A stretch of DNA of 21,297 bases from Mycoplasmatota bacterium (GCA_030636545.1 DAOVWR010000011.1:1-21297), one strand, 5' to 3'; positions 7,006 through 15,050 are shown, numbered from the stretch's first letter. Made by a program: numbers and translations. The notes: generated by a model from the sequence alone, not told the origin.

Positions 7006-8373
7006 ATGGATTTTGAAATGAAAAAAGTTAAAGTAGGAATGGTAGTAGAGGGGAAAGTATTCTATGTAACTGACGAATCAGTATACGTTGATTTAAAAGC
7101 TTTTTCTGAAGGAGTAATTCACAAGAAAGCATTAACTTTAGATGAGATAAGTTCGTGTAAAGATGTCGTCAAAGAAGGAGACATAATCACTGCTAAAATC
7201 AGACGTATTGATCAAGACAACCAACAAATCTTATTATCAAGAATTGATATTTTAAGAGACGAAAAAAGAAATAAATTTGGAGATGCTGCTGGTAATAACG
7301 AACGTATTACAGTTAAGGTTAAGCTAGTCACTAAAGGTGGATTAGTAGTAATGCATGAAGGTGTTGAAATGTTTATGCCTTTATCACAAATTGATACTAA
7401 AAGAATTGAAGCAGCTGACTTTGAAAATAAAACATTAGAATGTACAATCATTGAAACGGGATACCGTAAAATTATTGTTTCTAGAAAAAAAATCTTAGAA
7501 GAAGATATGAGAGTTCAAAAAGAAGAAGAATTCAAAAACTATAAATTAGGACAAGTAATCGAAGGAAAAGTTGTTAGAGTCGTTGATTTTGGGGCTTTTG
7601 TTTCAATCGGTATAATGGAAGGTTTAGTGCATATCTCACAAATCTCTCATCACCAAGTAGCTAAAGTAAGTGATGTATTAACTGAAGGAGAAACAGTTAA
7701 AGTTGAAATAATTAGATTAGAGAAAAAACGTGTTGGACTAAGTATTAAAAAACTCTTAGAAACACCATGGCAAATCTACGCCAAAGAACATAAAGTTGGC
7801 GATAAAGTTACTGGTAAAATAGTTCGTAAAATGGCAAAAGGTATGCTTGTCGAAGTATCTCGTGATGTTATTGGTTTAATTAGTAGTAATGATTACTCAT
7901 GGGATCCTAAAACAAATCTAGCTGGTGAAGTAGAAGTTGGCGATAGCCTTGAACTACAAATCGTTAGTATCGATGTTGAAAAACGTAAAATGGGATTATC
8001 TAAAAAACATTTATCATATAATCCATGGAATGACGTAACAGTTAAAATGGGTGAAGAAATATCTGGACAAGTAGTTGAACTACAAAGCCGTGGTGCTTTA
8101 GTTAAAATTCAAGGCGTTAATGCTTACTTGCCAATCGGCGAAATTAGTAATGAAAGAGTCGAAAAAGCTGGTGACGTTCTTAAATTTGAAGAGATAATTA
8201 AAGTCTTAGTTTTAGAAGTAGATAAGAAAGAATGGAAAATGGTTGTCAGCATTAAACAACTATTAGATGCAAAACAAAAGGAAGAATTTGCTGAATACTT
8301 AAAAACTGAAGAAGAAGCAAAACCAACGACAATTGGTGATTTATTTAAAAAAGAATTAGAAGAGAAAAAATAA
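7006..8373 (+). CDS. ypfD: S1 RNA-binding domain protein (YpfD / ribosomal protein S1-like), five S1 repeats
   Basis: A 455-residue protein made of S1 (OB-fold) repeats, which I place at about residues 8-76, 95-163, 180-248, 263-335 and 347-418. The third is the most canonical: GQVIEGKVVRVVDFGAFVSI, then MEGLVHISQIS. The fourth and fifth keep the GKIV and GQVVELQSRGALV strand pattern. B. subtilis YpfD has four repeats, and proteobacterial S1 has six. The family binds single-stranded RNA and the 30S subunit; in Gram-positives it is often dispensable and its exact role is unsettled. The position directly behind cmk matches the conserved cmk-S1 pair. GAGGAAG lies inside the end of cmk, pointing to translational coupling. 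The acidic and lysine-rich tail carries no clear domain. Confidence 0.92.
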   Translation: MDFEMKKVKVGMVVEGKVFYVTDESVYVDLKAFSEGVIHKKALTLDEISSCKDVVKEGDIITAKIRRIDQDNQQILLSRIDILRDEKRNKFGDAAGNNERITVKVKLVTKGGLVVMHEGVEMFMPLSQIDTKRIEAADFENKTLECTIIETGYRKIIVSRKKILEEDMRVQKEEEFKNYKLGQVIEGKVVRVVDFGAFVSIGIMEGLVHISQISHHQVAKVSDVLTEGETVKVEIIRLEKKRVGLSIKKLLETPWQIYAKEHKVGDKVTGKIVRKMAKGMLVEVSRDVIGLISSNDYSWDPKTNLAGEVEVGDSLELQIVSIDVEKRKMGLSKKHLSYNPWNDVTVKMGEEISGQVVELQSRGALVKIQGVNAYLPIGEISNERVEKAGDVLKFEEIIKVLVLEVDKKEWKMVVSIKQLLDAKQKEEFAEYLKTEEEAKPTTIGDLFKKELEEKK

Positions 8374-8388
8374 AAAGGATTTGGTACT

Positions 8389-9696
8389 ATGTTGCCTACA
8401 GTCGCAATAGTTGGTAGACCAAATGTTGGTAAATCAACACTATTTAACAGAATCATTGGAAGCCGTTTAGCAATTACCGATGATGAACCAGGAATCACAA
8501 GAGACCGTCTTTACGGTAAAGGTGAATGGCTTACAAGACAATTTAATATTATAGATACCGGAGGCATCGACTTTAAAGATGCCCCTTTTATCCATGAAAT
8601 AAAGAATCAAACAGAAATCGCTATCCAAGAAGCCGACTTAATTCTATTATTATGTGATATTAGATCGGGAATAACTGATGAAGATATGTATATTGCTAGA
8701 ATGTTATATAAAGCAGGAAAACCAGTAGTTGTTGCTCTCAATAAAGCGGATGACATCAATTTAACTGATACAATGTATGAGTTTTATTCACTTGGACTAG
8801 GAGACCCAGTCCCTGTTAGTAGTAAACATGGTGTTGGAATTGGGGATTTACTAGATAAAATAATTCATGATTTACCAGTAATAGAAGATATTAAATATGC
8901 TGAAGATAGAATTAAATTATGCATAATCGGTCGACCAAATGTGGGTAAATCATCACTTACAAATTCATTACTTGGCGAAAAAAGAGTAATTGTTTCCGAA
9001 ATAGAAGGAACAACAAGAGACTCAATTGACAGTCTCTTCACATATGAAGAACAAGACTATGTTGTTATTGATACAGCTGGATTAAGAAAAAAAGGAAAGG
9101 TCTATGAAAACGCTGAAAAATACAGTGTTTTAAGAGCACTTAGTGCAATTGATCGTTCAGATATTTGTTTAATCTTAATTGATGCTGAAACGGGGATTAG
9201 AGAACAAGATAAAAAAATCGCCGGTTACGCAGTTGACGCTGGAAAAGGAATTGTCTTAGTAGTTAACAAATGGGACACAATAAAAAAAGATACAAATACA
9301 ATGAACCGTTGGGAAAAAGAATTAAGATCACATTTTCAATTCATTACATTTGCGCCTTTAATCTTTTTATCAGCCTTAACTCATCAAAGAGTAAACACAT
9401 TATTCCCGCACGTTAAAAAAGTCTTTGAGAACTATACAAGACGTGTTCAAACAAGTGTAATGAATGATGTTGTTTTAGACGCAATGTATGTAAACCCACC
9501 TAAGAAGCACAATGGGCAAGTCTTAAAAGTATATTACGCAACACAAGTTACATCAAAACCACCAACATTTATTTTGTTTGTGAATGATGAAAATTGTATG
9601 CATTTTAGCTATAAAAGATATCTTCAAAATCGCTTAAGAGAATCCTTTGATTTTGAAGGTACTCCAATAAAATTAATTTTAAGAAAGCGTGATTAA
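8389..9696 (+). CDS. der: Ribosome assembly GTPase Der (EngA)
   Basis: A 435-residue essential GTPase with two tandem G domains that acts in late 50S subunit maturation. Domain 1: GRPNVGKST (residues 9-17), DTGG (56-59), NKAD (118-121). Domain 2: GRPNVGKSS (181-189), switch region EGTTRDSID, DTAGLRKKG and NKWD. A C-terminal KH-like domain follows, with the end motif NRLRESFDFEGTPIKLILR. Length and domain order are normal. The ATG at 8389 follows AAAAGGA. It sits 15 bases behind the S1 gene and two bases before gpsA, so the four genes are one transcription unit. Confidence 0.97.
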   Translation: MLPTVAIVGRPNVGKSTLFNRIIGSRLAITDDEPGITRDRLYGKGEWLTRQFNIIDTGGIDFKDAPFIHEIKNQTEIAIQEADLILLLCDIRSGITDEDMYIARMLYKAGKPVVVALNKADDINLTDTMYEFYSLGLGDPVPVSSKHGVGIGDLLDKIIHDLPVIEDIKYAEDRIKLCIIGRPNVGKSSLTNSLLGEKRVIVSEIEGTTRDSIDSLFTYEEQDYVVIDTAGLRKKGKVYENAEKYSVLRALSAIDRSDICLILIDAETGIREQDKKIAGYAVDAGKGIVLVVNKWDTIKKDTNTMNRWEKELRSHFQFITFAPLIFLSALTHQRVNTLFPHVKKVFENYTRRVQTSVMNDVVLDAMYVNPPKKHNGQVLKVYYATQVTSKPPTFILFVNDENCMHFSYKRYLQNRLRESFDFEGTPIKLILRKRD

Positions 9697-9697
9697 T

Positions 9698-10690
9698 ATG
9701 AAAATAACTGTTATTGGTGGAGGGTCATGGGGACTAGCTTTATCAAAAGTGCTAAGTGATAACAATCACGAAGTACTCGTTTATGATGTAAACATTAAGA
9801 CAGTTAATAAGATTAATGATCTTCATATCTGTCTTCAGCTAGATGAAAATATCCCTGAAGATATTATTGCTACTAATAGTATGGAAGAAGCAATAAATTT
9901 CTCAGATACATTACTTTTCGTTGTCCCAACAAAAGTACTAAGAAACGCAATTAAAGAAGCCAACAAATATATCAAATCACCAAAACTTTTTATAAATGCT
10001 GCAAAAGGGATTGAGCCAGAAACTTTTTTAAGAATTTCTGAAATCTTTTCAGAGATGATTTTACCAGAATTTTTAAAAGGTTTTGTATCTCTTAGTGGAC
10101 CAAGTCATGCTGAAGAAGTTATTAAAGGATTAACAACGGTAATAACTGCCTCTAGTGAAATTGAGTCAAACGCTCAATTTGTTCAAAACTTGTTCCATAA
10201 TACTCAGTATTTTCGTGTCTACACATCAACTGATCTTAAAGGAGCAGAGATGGGTGGAGCATTAAAGAATATATTCGCATTAGCCTCAGGTCTAATTGCC
10301 GGTAAAGGACTAGGTGACAATGCAAGAGCCGCGTTAATCACAAGGGGCCTTGTTGAAATGCAAAAATTTTATGAAATATACGGTGCAGACCCAAAAAGTA
10401 TAATGGGATTAACCGGAATTGGGGATCTAATTGTAACTTGTACAAGCCCCCATTCTCGTAACTTCCAAGCCGGATATAAGATTGGGCATGGGAAAGATTT
10501 AGAAGAAACACTGAATTCGATGACAATGGTTGTCGAAGGAATTAGAACATGTGAAGCAGCTTATAAATTCGCAAAGAATAAAGACCTAGATATGCCTATA
10601 ATTAGCGCTATATACGAGGTTCTATTCAATAAGATGAGTTCTGATGAAGCAACTAAAATGCTTCTTGGAAGAAGTTCGAAGGCTGAGTAA
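9698..10690 (+). CDS. gpsA: Glycerol-3-phosphate dehydrogenase [NAD(P)+]
   Basis: A 330-residue GpsA, which reduces dihydroxyacetone phosphate to sn-glycerol-3-phosphate for phospholipid synthesis. The Rossmann motif is GGGSWGLAL near the N terminus (the usual form is GAGSWG). NAAKGIEPET, LSGPSHAEEV, GGALKNIFALASGLIAGKGLGDNARAALITRGL with the substrate-binding Lys, and GLTGIGDLIVTCTSPHSRNF are all present. I start at ATG 9698, where the protein reads MKITVIGGGSWG. A GTG at 9689 in frame overlaps the end of der and adds only MIN. The ribosome site inside der is weak, so translation may be coupled to der. Last gene of the cmk operon. Confidence 0.96.
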   Translation: MKITVIGGGSWGLALSKVLSDNNHEVLVYDVNIKTVNKINDLHICLQLDENIPEDIIATNSMEEAINFSDTLLFVVPTKVLRNAIKEANKYIKSPKLFINAAKGIEPETFLRISEIFSEMILPEFLKGFVSLSGPSHAEEVIKGLTTVITASSEIESNAQFVQNLFHNTQYFRVYTSTDLKGAEMGGALKNIFALASGLIAGKGLGDNARAALITRGLVEMQKFYEIYGADPKSIMGLTGIGDLIVTCTSPHSRNFQAGYKIGHGKDLEETLNSMTMVVEGIRTCEAAYKFAKNKDLDMPIISAIYEVLFNKMSSDEATKMLLGRSSKAE

Positions 10691-10762
10691 AATTACCCAC
10701 ATATGAATAATCACTCATTTGAAAGGGGTTTTATTTAGTGTTGTAGCCAACTAGCGTTATTG

Positions 10763-10791
10763 ACCACAAATTTTAATAATTTGTGGTTTTT
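10763..10791 (+). terminator. Terminator of the cmk-ypfD-der-gpsA operon
   Basis: ACCACAAATT (10763-10772) pairs perfectly with AATTTGTGGT (10778-10787) around a five-base loop and is followed by T's. It lies 72 bases behind the gpsA stop; the intervening sequence shows no gene. Confidence 0.85.
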
Positions 10792-10814
10792 AGATACAAA
10801 AAAGTGGAAAAGTC

Positions 10815-10843
10815 TTGCAATAGAGCCGTATACTTGCTATAAT
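10815..10843 (+). promoter_or_regulatory. Strong promoter of hup
   Basis: TTGCAA, a 17-base gap and TATAAT, plus the extended TG-C in front of the -10, make this one of the best promoters in the window. It fits an abundant nucleoid protein. Confidence 0.88.
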
Positions 10844-10876
10844 GTAGGTAGTAAAAATCTAAAAGGAGGTAATGAT

Positions 10877-11149
10877 ATGAACAAAACAGAATTAATTTCG
10901 AAAGTTGCAGAAATATCAGGATTAACTAAAAAGGATTCTGAATTAGCATTAAATTCTACATTAAAAGCTATTCAAGCATCATTAGTTGCAGGGGAAAAAG
11001 TTGTACTTACAGGATTTGGGACATTTGAAGTAAGAGATCGTAAAGCAAGAGTTGGTCACAACCCAAGAACTAACGAAAAAATTAATATTCCTGCACAAAA
11101 ATCACCTGCTTTCAAAGCTGGTAAAGTTTTAAAAGACGCAGTTAGATAA
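10877..11149 (+). CDS. hup: DNA-binding protein HU
   Basis: A 90-residue HU, the standard length. It dimerises and bends DNA non-specifically, compacting the nucleoid. The sequence begins MNKTELISKVAEISGLTKKD and carries GEKVVLTGFGTFEVRDRKAR. The arm is GHNPRTNEKINIPA, with the DNA-intercalating Pro, and it ends PAFKAGKVLKDAVR. The frame is open further upstream, but the promoter (10815-10843) lies inside that extension. The ideal ribosome site AAAAGGAGGT sits six bases before ATG 10877, which fixes the start. Transcribed alone; hbs occupies a comparable place downstream of gpsA in Bacillus. Confidence 0.97.
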   Translation: MNKTELISKVAEISGLTKKDSELALNSTLKAIQASLVAGEKVVLTGFGTFEVRDRKARVGHNPRTNEKINIPAQKSPAFKAGKVLKDAVR

Positions 11150-11164
11150 TAATTATTAGATAAT

Positions 11165-11201
11165 AAAAAAAATACTCCATTAATTTGGTAGTATTTTTTT
11201 T
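11165..11201 (+). terminator. Intrinsic terminator after hup
   Basis: An A-rich arm ending AATACTCC pairs with GG-T-AGTATT (one bulged T) and is followed by a long T-run. The imperfect stem and the absence of a clear promoter before the next gene leave room for read-through. Confidence 0.7.
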
Positions 11202-11221
11202 AGTTTTGTGGTATTTTTTTT

Positions 11222-12445
11222 ATGTATGTTAAGGAGGTGGTAACGATTAATCTAGATAAATATTTAAAGTACGGAAATGGTATTAGTGCATCAATTTTTA
11301 TAGCTGTTTTAACTAATGACACGAAATACATAGTTAAGTATTATGAATCAGGTAGTGATATCTTTGTTATTGATGATCGTTCACAAACACTTTTGCATTT
11401 AGCAGCAAGAAACAAAGCAATTCATTCAATGGAGTTATTACTTGAATTAGGACTAAATCCTAATTTAGGAGATAAATATAATGAAACACCCCTGCATATC
11501 GCATCATTCATGGGTGCAGTAGACTTAGTAAAACTATTACTTGATAATAACGCTGACCCTAACCATCCTAATAATTCACTTCAAACACCACTTCACAGAG
11601 CAGCATTTAAAGGTAGTGTTGAAGTTTTAAACTTATTACTTGATTATCACGCTAATATTTACGCTGTAGACGAGAATCGAACTTCAATGATTCAATACGC
11701 AGTAAGAAGTAAAAAGATTAAGGGAGTTAAACTTTTAGTTGAAAGAGGAGCAATCATCAATTCCCTTGATATTAGACTTCAATCAACTCATCATTACGCT
11801 GCCTTATATTCAACTGTCGATATTGCCGCTTACTTAATTGAATTAGGAGTTAATCCTTATTCAAAAACTTACTATCATTTTACACCACTTCACTTAGCAA
11901 TTGAGCATCCTCATACTGATATGGTAGAATTATTTTTAAAACATGGCTTAACAAGCTATGATAAAAACAATTACAATCAATCACCTTATGATTTAGCAAT
12001 TCTTAAAAATCGCTATGAATCAGTTGAGATTTTTAACAAATTAAAAAATGATAAACAATACCAAGCAAAACTAAAGGAAAACCACTTAACATTCAGCATA
12101 GTCATGAATGAGTTTGATAAAGCTGATTCCTTAATTCCAATAACGGATGTGAATGAAGCAGATATCTTTGGAAATACCCCATTATTTTACGCAATAATGA
12201 ATAAGGAACCTTATTTAGTAGAACGATTATTACAATATAATGCTTCGATTGAGAATATTGATTCATTCAATGATGATGCGATTTATTACGCCACAATTGT
12301 TGGCGATATTGATATCATCAAACATCTTTTAAAAAGAGATATTGATTATACAAAAAAACACAGTGGATATACCGTGCTTGAATTAGCTAATTATAATCAA
12401 AATAGAGATGTCTATGAAATATTAAAAGAAGGTTCACTCCGCTAA
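11222..12445 (+). CDS. Ankyrin-repeat protein
   Basis: The open frame gives about 400 residues, almost wholly ankyrin repeats: ten or eleven units of about 33 residues. Clear examples are TLLHLAARNKAIHSMELLLELG, ETPLHIASFMGAVDLVKLLLDN, QTPLHRAAFKGSVEVLNLLLDY and FTPLHLAIEHPHTDMVELFLKHG. The middle (about 270-300) is degenerate, then repeats resume with GNTPLFYAIMNKEPYLVERLL. There is no signal peptide or membrane segment, so it should be a cytoplasmic protein-binding scaffold; the partner is unknown. The first ATG in frame (11222) follows a T-run with no ribosome site. The strong AAGGAGG at 11231-11237 lies inside the frame, eight bases before an ATT codon at 11246. Translation may really begin at that AUU (MNLDKYLKYG). 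Coordinates are given for the outer frame. Confidence 0.88.
   Translation: MYVKEVVTINLDKYLKYGNGISASIFIAVLTNDTKYIVKYYESGSDIFVIDDRSQTLLHLAARNKAIHSMELLLELGLNPNLGDKYNETPLHIASFMGAVDLVKLLLDNNADPNHPNNSLQTPLHRAAFKGSVEVLNLLLDYHANIYAVDENRTSMIQYAVRSKKIKGVKLLVERGAIINSLDIRLQSTHHYAALYSTVDIAAYLIELGVNPYSKTYYHFTPLHLAIEHPHTDMVELFLKHGLTSYDKNNYNQSPYDLAILKNRYESVEIFNKLKNDKQYQAKLKENHLTFSIVMNEFDKADSLIPITDVNEADIFGNTPLFYAIMNKEPYLVERLLQYNASIENIDSFNDDAIYYATIVGDIDIIKHLLKRDIDYTKKHSGYTVLELANYNQNRDVYEILKEGSLR
11231..11248 (+). promoter_or_regulatory. Ribosome binding site pointing to an AUU start codon
   Basis: AAGGAGG at 11231-11237, an eight-base spacer and ATT at 11246-11248, in the frame of the ankyrin gene. No ATG, GTG or TTG stands at usable distance. 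A five-codon frame ATG TTA AGG AGG TGG TAA (11226-11243) overlaps the site. Confidence 0.5.
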
Positions 12446-12460
12446 GGAAGTGAACCTTTT
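12429..12460. terminator. Bidirectional terminator between the ankyrin and CPBP genes
   Basis: AAGGTTCACT (12429-12438) pairs perfectly with AGTGAACCTT (12449-12458). CC/GG inside adds to the stem around the TAA of the ankyrin gene. A and T flanks allow use in both directions; the convergent CPBP gene ends at 12463. Confidence 0.85.
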
Positions 12461-12462
12461 AT

Positions 12463-13200
12463 TTATCCAAATAGAAGGATTGTAGTAACCATGAAATTGA
12501 GCAAAAAATGAACTGCGATGGGAACCAAAATATTTTTATTAGCTACTAAATAAATAACACCTAAAATAATTCCGAGTCCACCATAATAAATAATTTGAAT
12601 AAAGTCACCTGACATGACATGGATAAGACCGAATGTAAAACTACTAATTAAAATCGCGATTGTTGCTAACAAGACATTTTTAACTTTGTATAATTTACTT
12701 CCATCATTGACTCTAGGTTCGAAGTGAAAGATATCTAGGACAGCTTTTCTAAATACCATTTCCTCAATTAACGGAACAAGTAGTACTGCAAAACTGAATA
12801 ACGCTATCTTATCAAACAATGTTCCTTCAAGTAACAAATTTAAAGCTTCTTGGTTTTCACTAGTTTCTGTTACACCTAAAAACTCTAAGATATAAATAAT
12901 AGCAATCGAGGCAATCAACATTGTAATAAATCCTACAACTATAATAATAAGGTACCTAAGTTTATCTGCTTTTAAGTCAATAAAGGCACTTCTTAAATAC
13001 TTTCTAAAAATTATCACGAATAAAAGGAATAAAGGTAAGTATAGCAATAAGTTAGTAATGCTACTAAACGTTACTAATAAAGCATCATTTTCTAAAATTG
13101 CGGGATATGCTAATATTACAATAACTTGAAAGATTGTTATAAATATCATTAAAGCTACATAGATTCCTAAGATAATGTAGTTCATCTTGTTTTTTGCCAT
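12463..13200 (-). CDS. CPBP family intramembrane metalloprotease
   Basis: A 245-residue polytopic membrane protein of the CPBP (CAAX protease and bacteriocin-processing, Abi) family. About seven or eight hydrophobic segments are seen. The family active-site elements are intact: PLIEEMVFRK with Glu146, Glu147 and Arg151; FTFGLIH with His194; and VPIAVHFLLN with His231 and Asn235. These make a glutamate and histidine metal site within the membrane. In Gram-positives relatives serve peptide processing, bacteriocin self-immunity or unknown proteolysis; no bacteriocin gene is near, so the substrate is open. AGAGGTGGT precedes the ATG. It is divergent from ktrA and convergent with the ankyrin gene. 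Confidence 0.9.
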   Translation of the reverse strand: MAKNKMNYIILGIYVALMIFITIFQVIVILAYPAILENDALLVTFSSITNLLLYLPLFLLFVIIFRKYLRSAFIDLKADKLRYLIIIVVGFITMLIASIAIIYILEFLGVTETSENQEALNLLLEGTLFDKIALFSFAVLLVPLIEEMVFRKAVLDIFHFEPRVNDGSKLYKVKNVLLATIAILISSFTFGLIHVMSGDFIQIIYYGGLGIILGVIYLVANKNILVPIAVHFLLNFMVTTILLFG

Positions 13201-13219
13201 AATACCACCTCTAGTGACA

Positions 13220-13228
13220 ATTATAACA
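13220..13228 (-). promoter_or_regulatory. Extended -10 promoter of the CPBP gene
   Basis: On the reverse strand TG-T-TATAAT stands 20 bases before the start codon. The -35 is poor. Confidence 0.6.
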
Positions 13229-13270
13229 TAATATTATATAATTAAGATAGACTAAATAGCCAATAATTAT

Positions 13271-13299
13271 TTGACATATGATAATATAGTTGGTAAGAT
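13271..13299 (+). promoter_or_regulatory. Promoter of ktrA
   Basis: A perfect TTGACA (13271-13276) and TAAGAT (13294-13299) at a 17-base spacing leave a leader of about 55 bases. They lie about 45 bases from the divergent CPBP promoter. Confidence 0.65.
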
Positions 13300-13362
13300 A
13301 TAGAAAGCCAAAGGAAACAGTTATTCAAAGGTTTAAAATCTAATGAAATAAGGGTGATAAAA

Positions 13363-14022
13363 ATGGCGAAAAAATCATTTGCTGTAATCGGTATGGGACG
13401 CTTTGGACAAAGCGTCGTAGAAGAATTAATAAAAAAAGAAGTAGATGTATTAGTAATTGATAAAAATCCTGAAGTTATTGCTAAAATGAGCAAAATAGCA
13501 ACTCACGCAGTAACACTAGATACAACAGATGCATTGGCATTAAAAGAAGTAGGTATTTCAAGTATTGATCATGTTGTAGTAGCAATTGGGGAACAACTGC
13601 AAAGTAGTATATTAACAACTTTAATCTTAAAAGATCTAGGTGTTAAAAAAATTACTGTTAAAGTTCAAAATGCAGATCATGCTAAAGTTGTATTGAAACT
13701 TGGAGCTGATGAAATAGTCCAACCAGAACAACAATCAGGAAAAAGATTAGCTAGTAAAATTGTCTCTAGCAATGTCTTAGATTATATTGATTTAAATGAA
13801 AGTCATAGTTTTATCGTTGTTTACGCAACTGAAAAAATTATTGATTCAACAATAATAAATTTAGATGTAAGAAATAAATTCAATATTAATGTGGTCGCAA
13901 TTAGAAGAGATGGAGATATTATTATTCCTACTCCAGCTGATGTTATTGAAACTGGAGATCAACTATTACTAATTGGTAAAAATACAGATTTAGATAAATT
14001 TAATAATTGGCTTAGAAAATAA
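13363..14022 (+). CDS. ktrA: Potassium uptake regulatory subunit KtrA (RCK protein)
   Basis: A 219-residue cytoplasmic RCK protein that forms the nucleotide-gated octameric ring controlling a Ktr-type K+ channel. The Rossmann half has FAVIGMGRFGQSVVEEL at the N terminus, an acidic residue ending strand 2 (VLVIDKNPE), THAVTLDTTD and SSILTTLILKDLGVKKITVKVQN. The second half is a TrkA_C domain (about residues 135-219) with ENGDQLLLIG-like spelling at the end. It resembles B. subtilis KtrA/KtrC. ATG 13363 has AAGGGTG at good distance; the in-frame GTG at 13354 overlaps that site. No membrane subunit (KtrB/KtrD) is adjacent, so its partner must be encoded elsewhere. Confidence 0.92.
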   Translation: MAKKSFAVIGMGRFGQSVVEELIKKEVDVLVIDKNPEVIAKMSKIATHAVTLDTTDALALKEVGISSIDHVVVAIGEQLQSSILTTLILKDLGVKKITVKVQNADHAKVVLKLGADEIVQPEQQSGKRLASKIVSSNVLDYIDLNESHSFIVVYATEKIIDSTIINLDVRNKFNINVVAIRRDGDIIIPTPADVIETGDQLLLIGKNTDLDKFNNWLRK

Positions 14023-14045
14023 ACTCGTGAGAGTTTATTTTTTTA
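14019..14045 (+). terminator. Terminator overlapping the ktrA stop codon
   Basis: ATAAACTC (14019-14026) pairs with GAGTTTAT (14031-14038) across a GTGA tetraloop (GNRA) and is followed by T's. The TAA stop is inside the stem. Confidence 0.85.
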
Positions 14046-14102
14046 GAGATTTATACTTAGTAAATTAATAAGTTATTTATTTATTTGAAAAATCAAGTAA
14101 AT

Positions 14103-14130
14103 AAAAATAGCCTTTTTAAAGACTATTTTT
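14103..14130 (-). terminator. Terminator of the Xre regulator gene
   Basis: AAAAATAG (14103-14110) pairs with CTATTTTT (14123-14130), with an inner CTTT/AAAG pairing. Read on the reverse strand it follows the gene, whose TAG stop forms part of the stem. Confidence 0.75.
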
Positions 14131-14698
14131 TTAGTATCAATGTTACGGCATATCCTAAAATAAAGATAATCCAAGCTACATGCCAAAGACCCCAAATAAG
14201 ACCTGCGCCTAAGAAGATAAAAGCACAAAACCCATAAACAATATTGTCTTTTCTAATTTCATCTCTTCTAGTTTCTGTTAGTTCTTTATGCTGATTTATT
14301 TCTAAAAATACGAAGAGTAATATTGAAATCCCTAACATTGAAGTGATTAGGGCAGCTATTATATTACCTGAGCTATTAAATTGATCAGCTGTTAGATAAG
14401 GTATTGGTGCAATCATTAGTAAAGCAAAACCTAATGTAATTAATACACTTCGAATTGTTTTACTAAGGCCTTTTTTTACTTGTCTCTGATTTAACTCTCC
14501 TTTAAGAATCTCATCAACAGTAATTCCATAAGTTTTTGCAATTTCTATTAATGAATAAGCATCAGGTAAGTTTTCTCCTCTTTCCCATTTGCTTACAGCT
14601 TGGAAAGATACATCAAGTTTGTCTGCAAGATCGCTTTGAGTAAAATTATTTTCTTTTCTAAGTTTTATCAAAATTTCAGCAATTTTATTGTCTTTCAT
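14123..14698 (-). CDS. Xre-family transcriptional regulator with C-terminal membrane segments
   Basis: A 191-residue protein. Residues about 8-63 form a Cro/C1-type helix-turn-helix (LRKENNFTQSDLADKLDVSFQAVSKWERGENLPDAYSLIEIA; the recognition helix holds VSFQAVSKWE). A linker is followed by about four hydrophobic segments, near residues 81-103, 109-133, 150-168 and 170-188. It should sit at the membrane and respond to a signal there. Such HTH-plus-membrane proteins are common in Bacillota and often regulate their own gene or an adjacent transporter; the target is unknown. GAGGTGG precedes the ATG. The four-hundred-base gap upstream may hold its operators. Confidence 0.85.
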   Translation of the reverse strand: MKDNKIAEILIKLRKENNFTQSDLADKLDVSFQAVSKWERGENLPDAYSLIEIAKTYGITVDEILKGELNQRQVKKGLSKTIRSVLITLGFALLMIAPIPYLTADQFNSSGNIIAALITSMLGISILLFVFLEINQHKELTETRRDEIRKDNIVYGFCAFIFLGAGLIWGLWHVAWIIFILGYAVTLILKK

Positions 14699-14715
14699 AT
14701 TACCACCTCAACTAA

Positions 14716-14744
14716 ATTATAACTAATAATTCCCTTGAATTAAA
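14716..14744 (-). promoter_or_regulatory. Possible promoter of the Xre regulator gene
   Basis: On the reverse strand TATAAT (14721-14716) has TTTAAT 17 bases upstream, a weak -35. It is 18 bases from the start codon. Confidence 0.4.
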
Positions 14745-15050
14745 TAACTGAATAGTTTAATTAACTAAACCTGAGGTTGAATTTATAGTGGAATCTCCAT
14801 TTTTAGCCGTAAAATGTCCTCAACTACTATAGATTATAAAAAAATGAATTGGGAATAATAAAACTATTTAATGAACTATTCTATGTTTTTATTAGACATA
14901 TTTTTTAGAATATAAAGTCGGTTTTTATAAAGAACAAGAAAAGATAACTTAAAATAATGCGATTGATAAGTAAACTAGCAGTTGATTGAAAATAGCAGTA
15001 TTTTAATTTATAATTAAATTAGTAACATATTAGAAAACTTTTGATAAAGA
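14745..15050. other. Gene-free AT-rich intergenic stretch with a nested hairpin
   Basis: No reading frame is credible here. GTTTA and TAAAC arms (about 14755-14770) form a short dyad that could be an operator for the adjacent Xre regulator. From 14782 to 14833 a nested structure is seen: TATAGT (14784-14789) pairs with ACTATA (14826-14831), and inside it CATTTTTA (14798-14805) pairs with TAAAATG (14810-14816), with one bulged T and a GCCG loop. TAGCAGT occurs twice near 14976 and 14993. Nothing else is recognised. Confidence 0.4.

Noticed and set aside
7212..8498. Reverse-strand frames across the S1 and der genes
   Set aside because: They are antisense shadows of well-recognised genes, with low-complexity translations and no ribosome sites.
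10760..10876. N-terminal extension of HU
   Set aside because: The extension contains a terminator and the hup promoter; AAAAGGAGGT sets the start at 10877.
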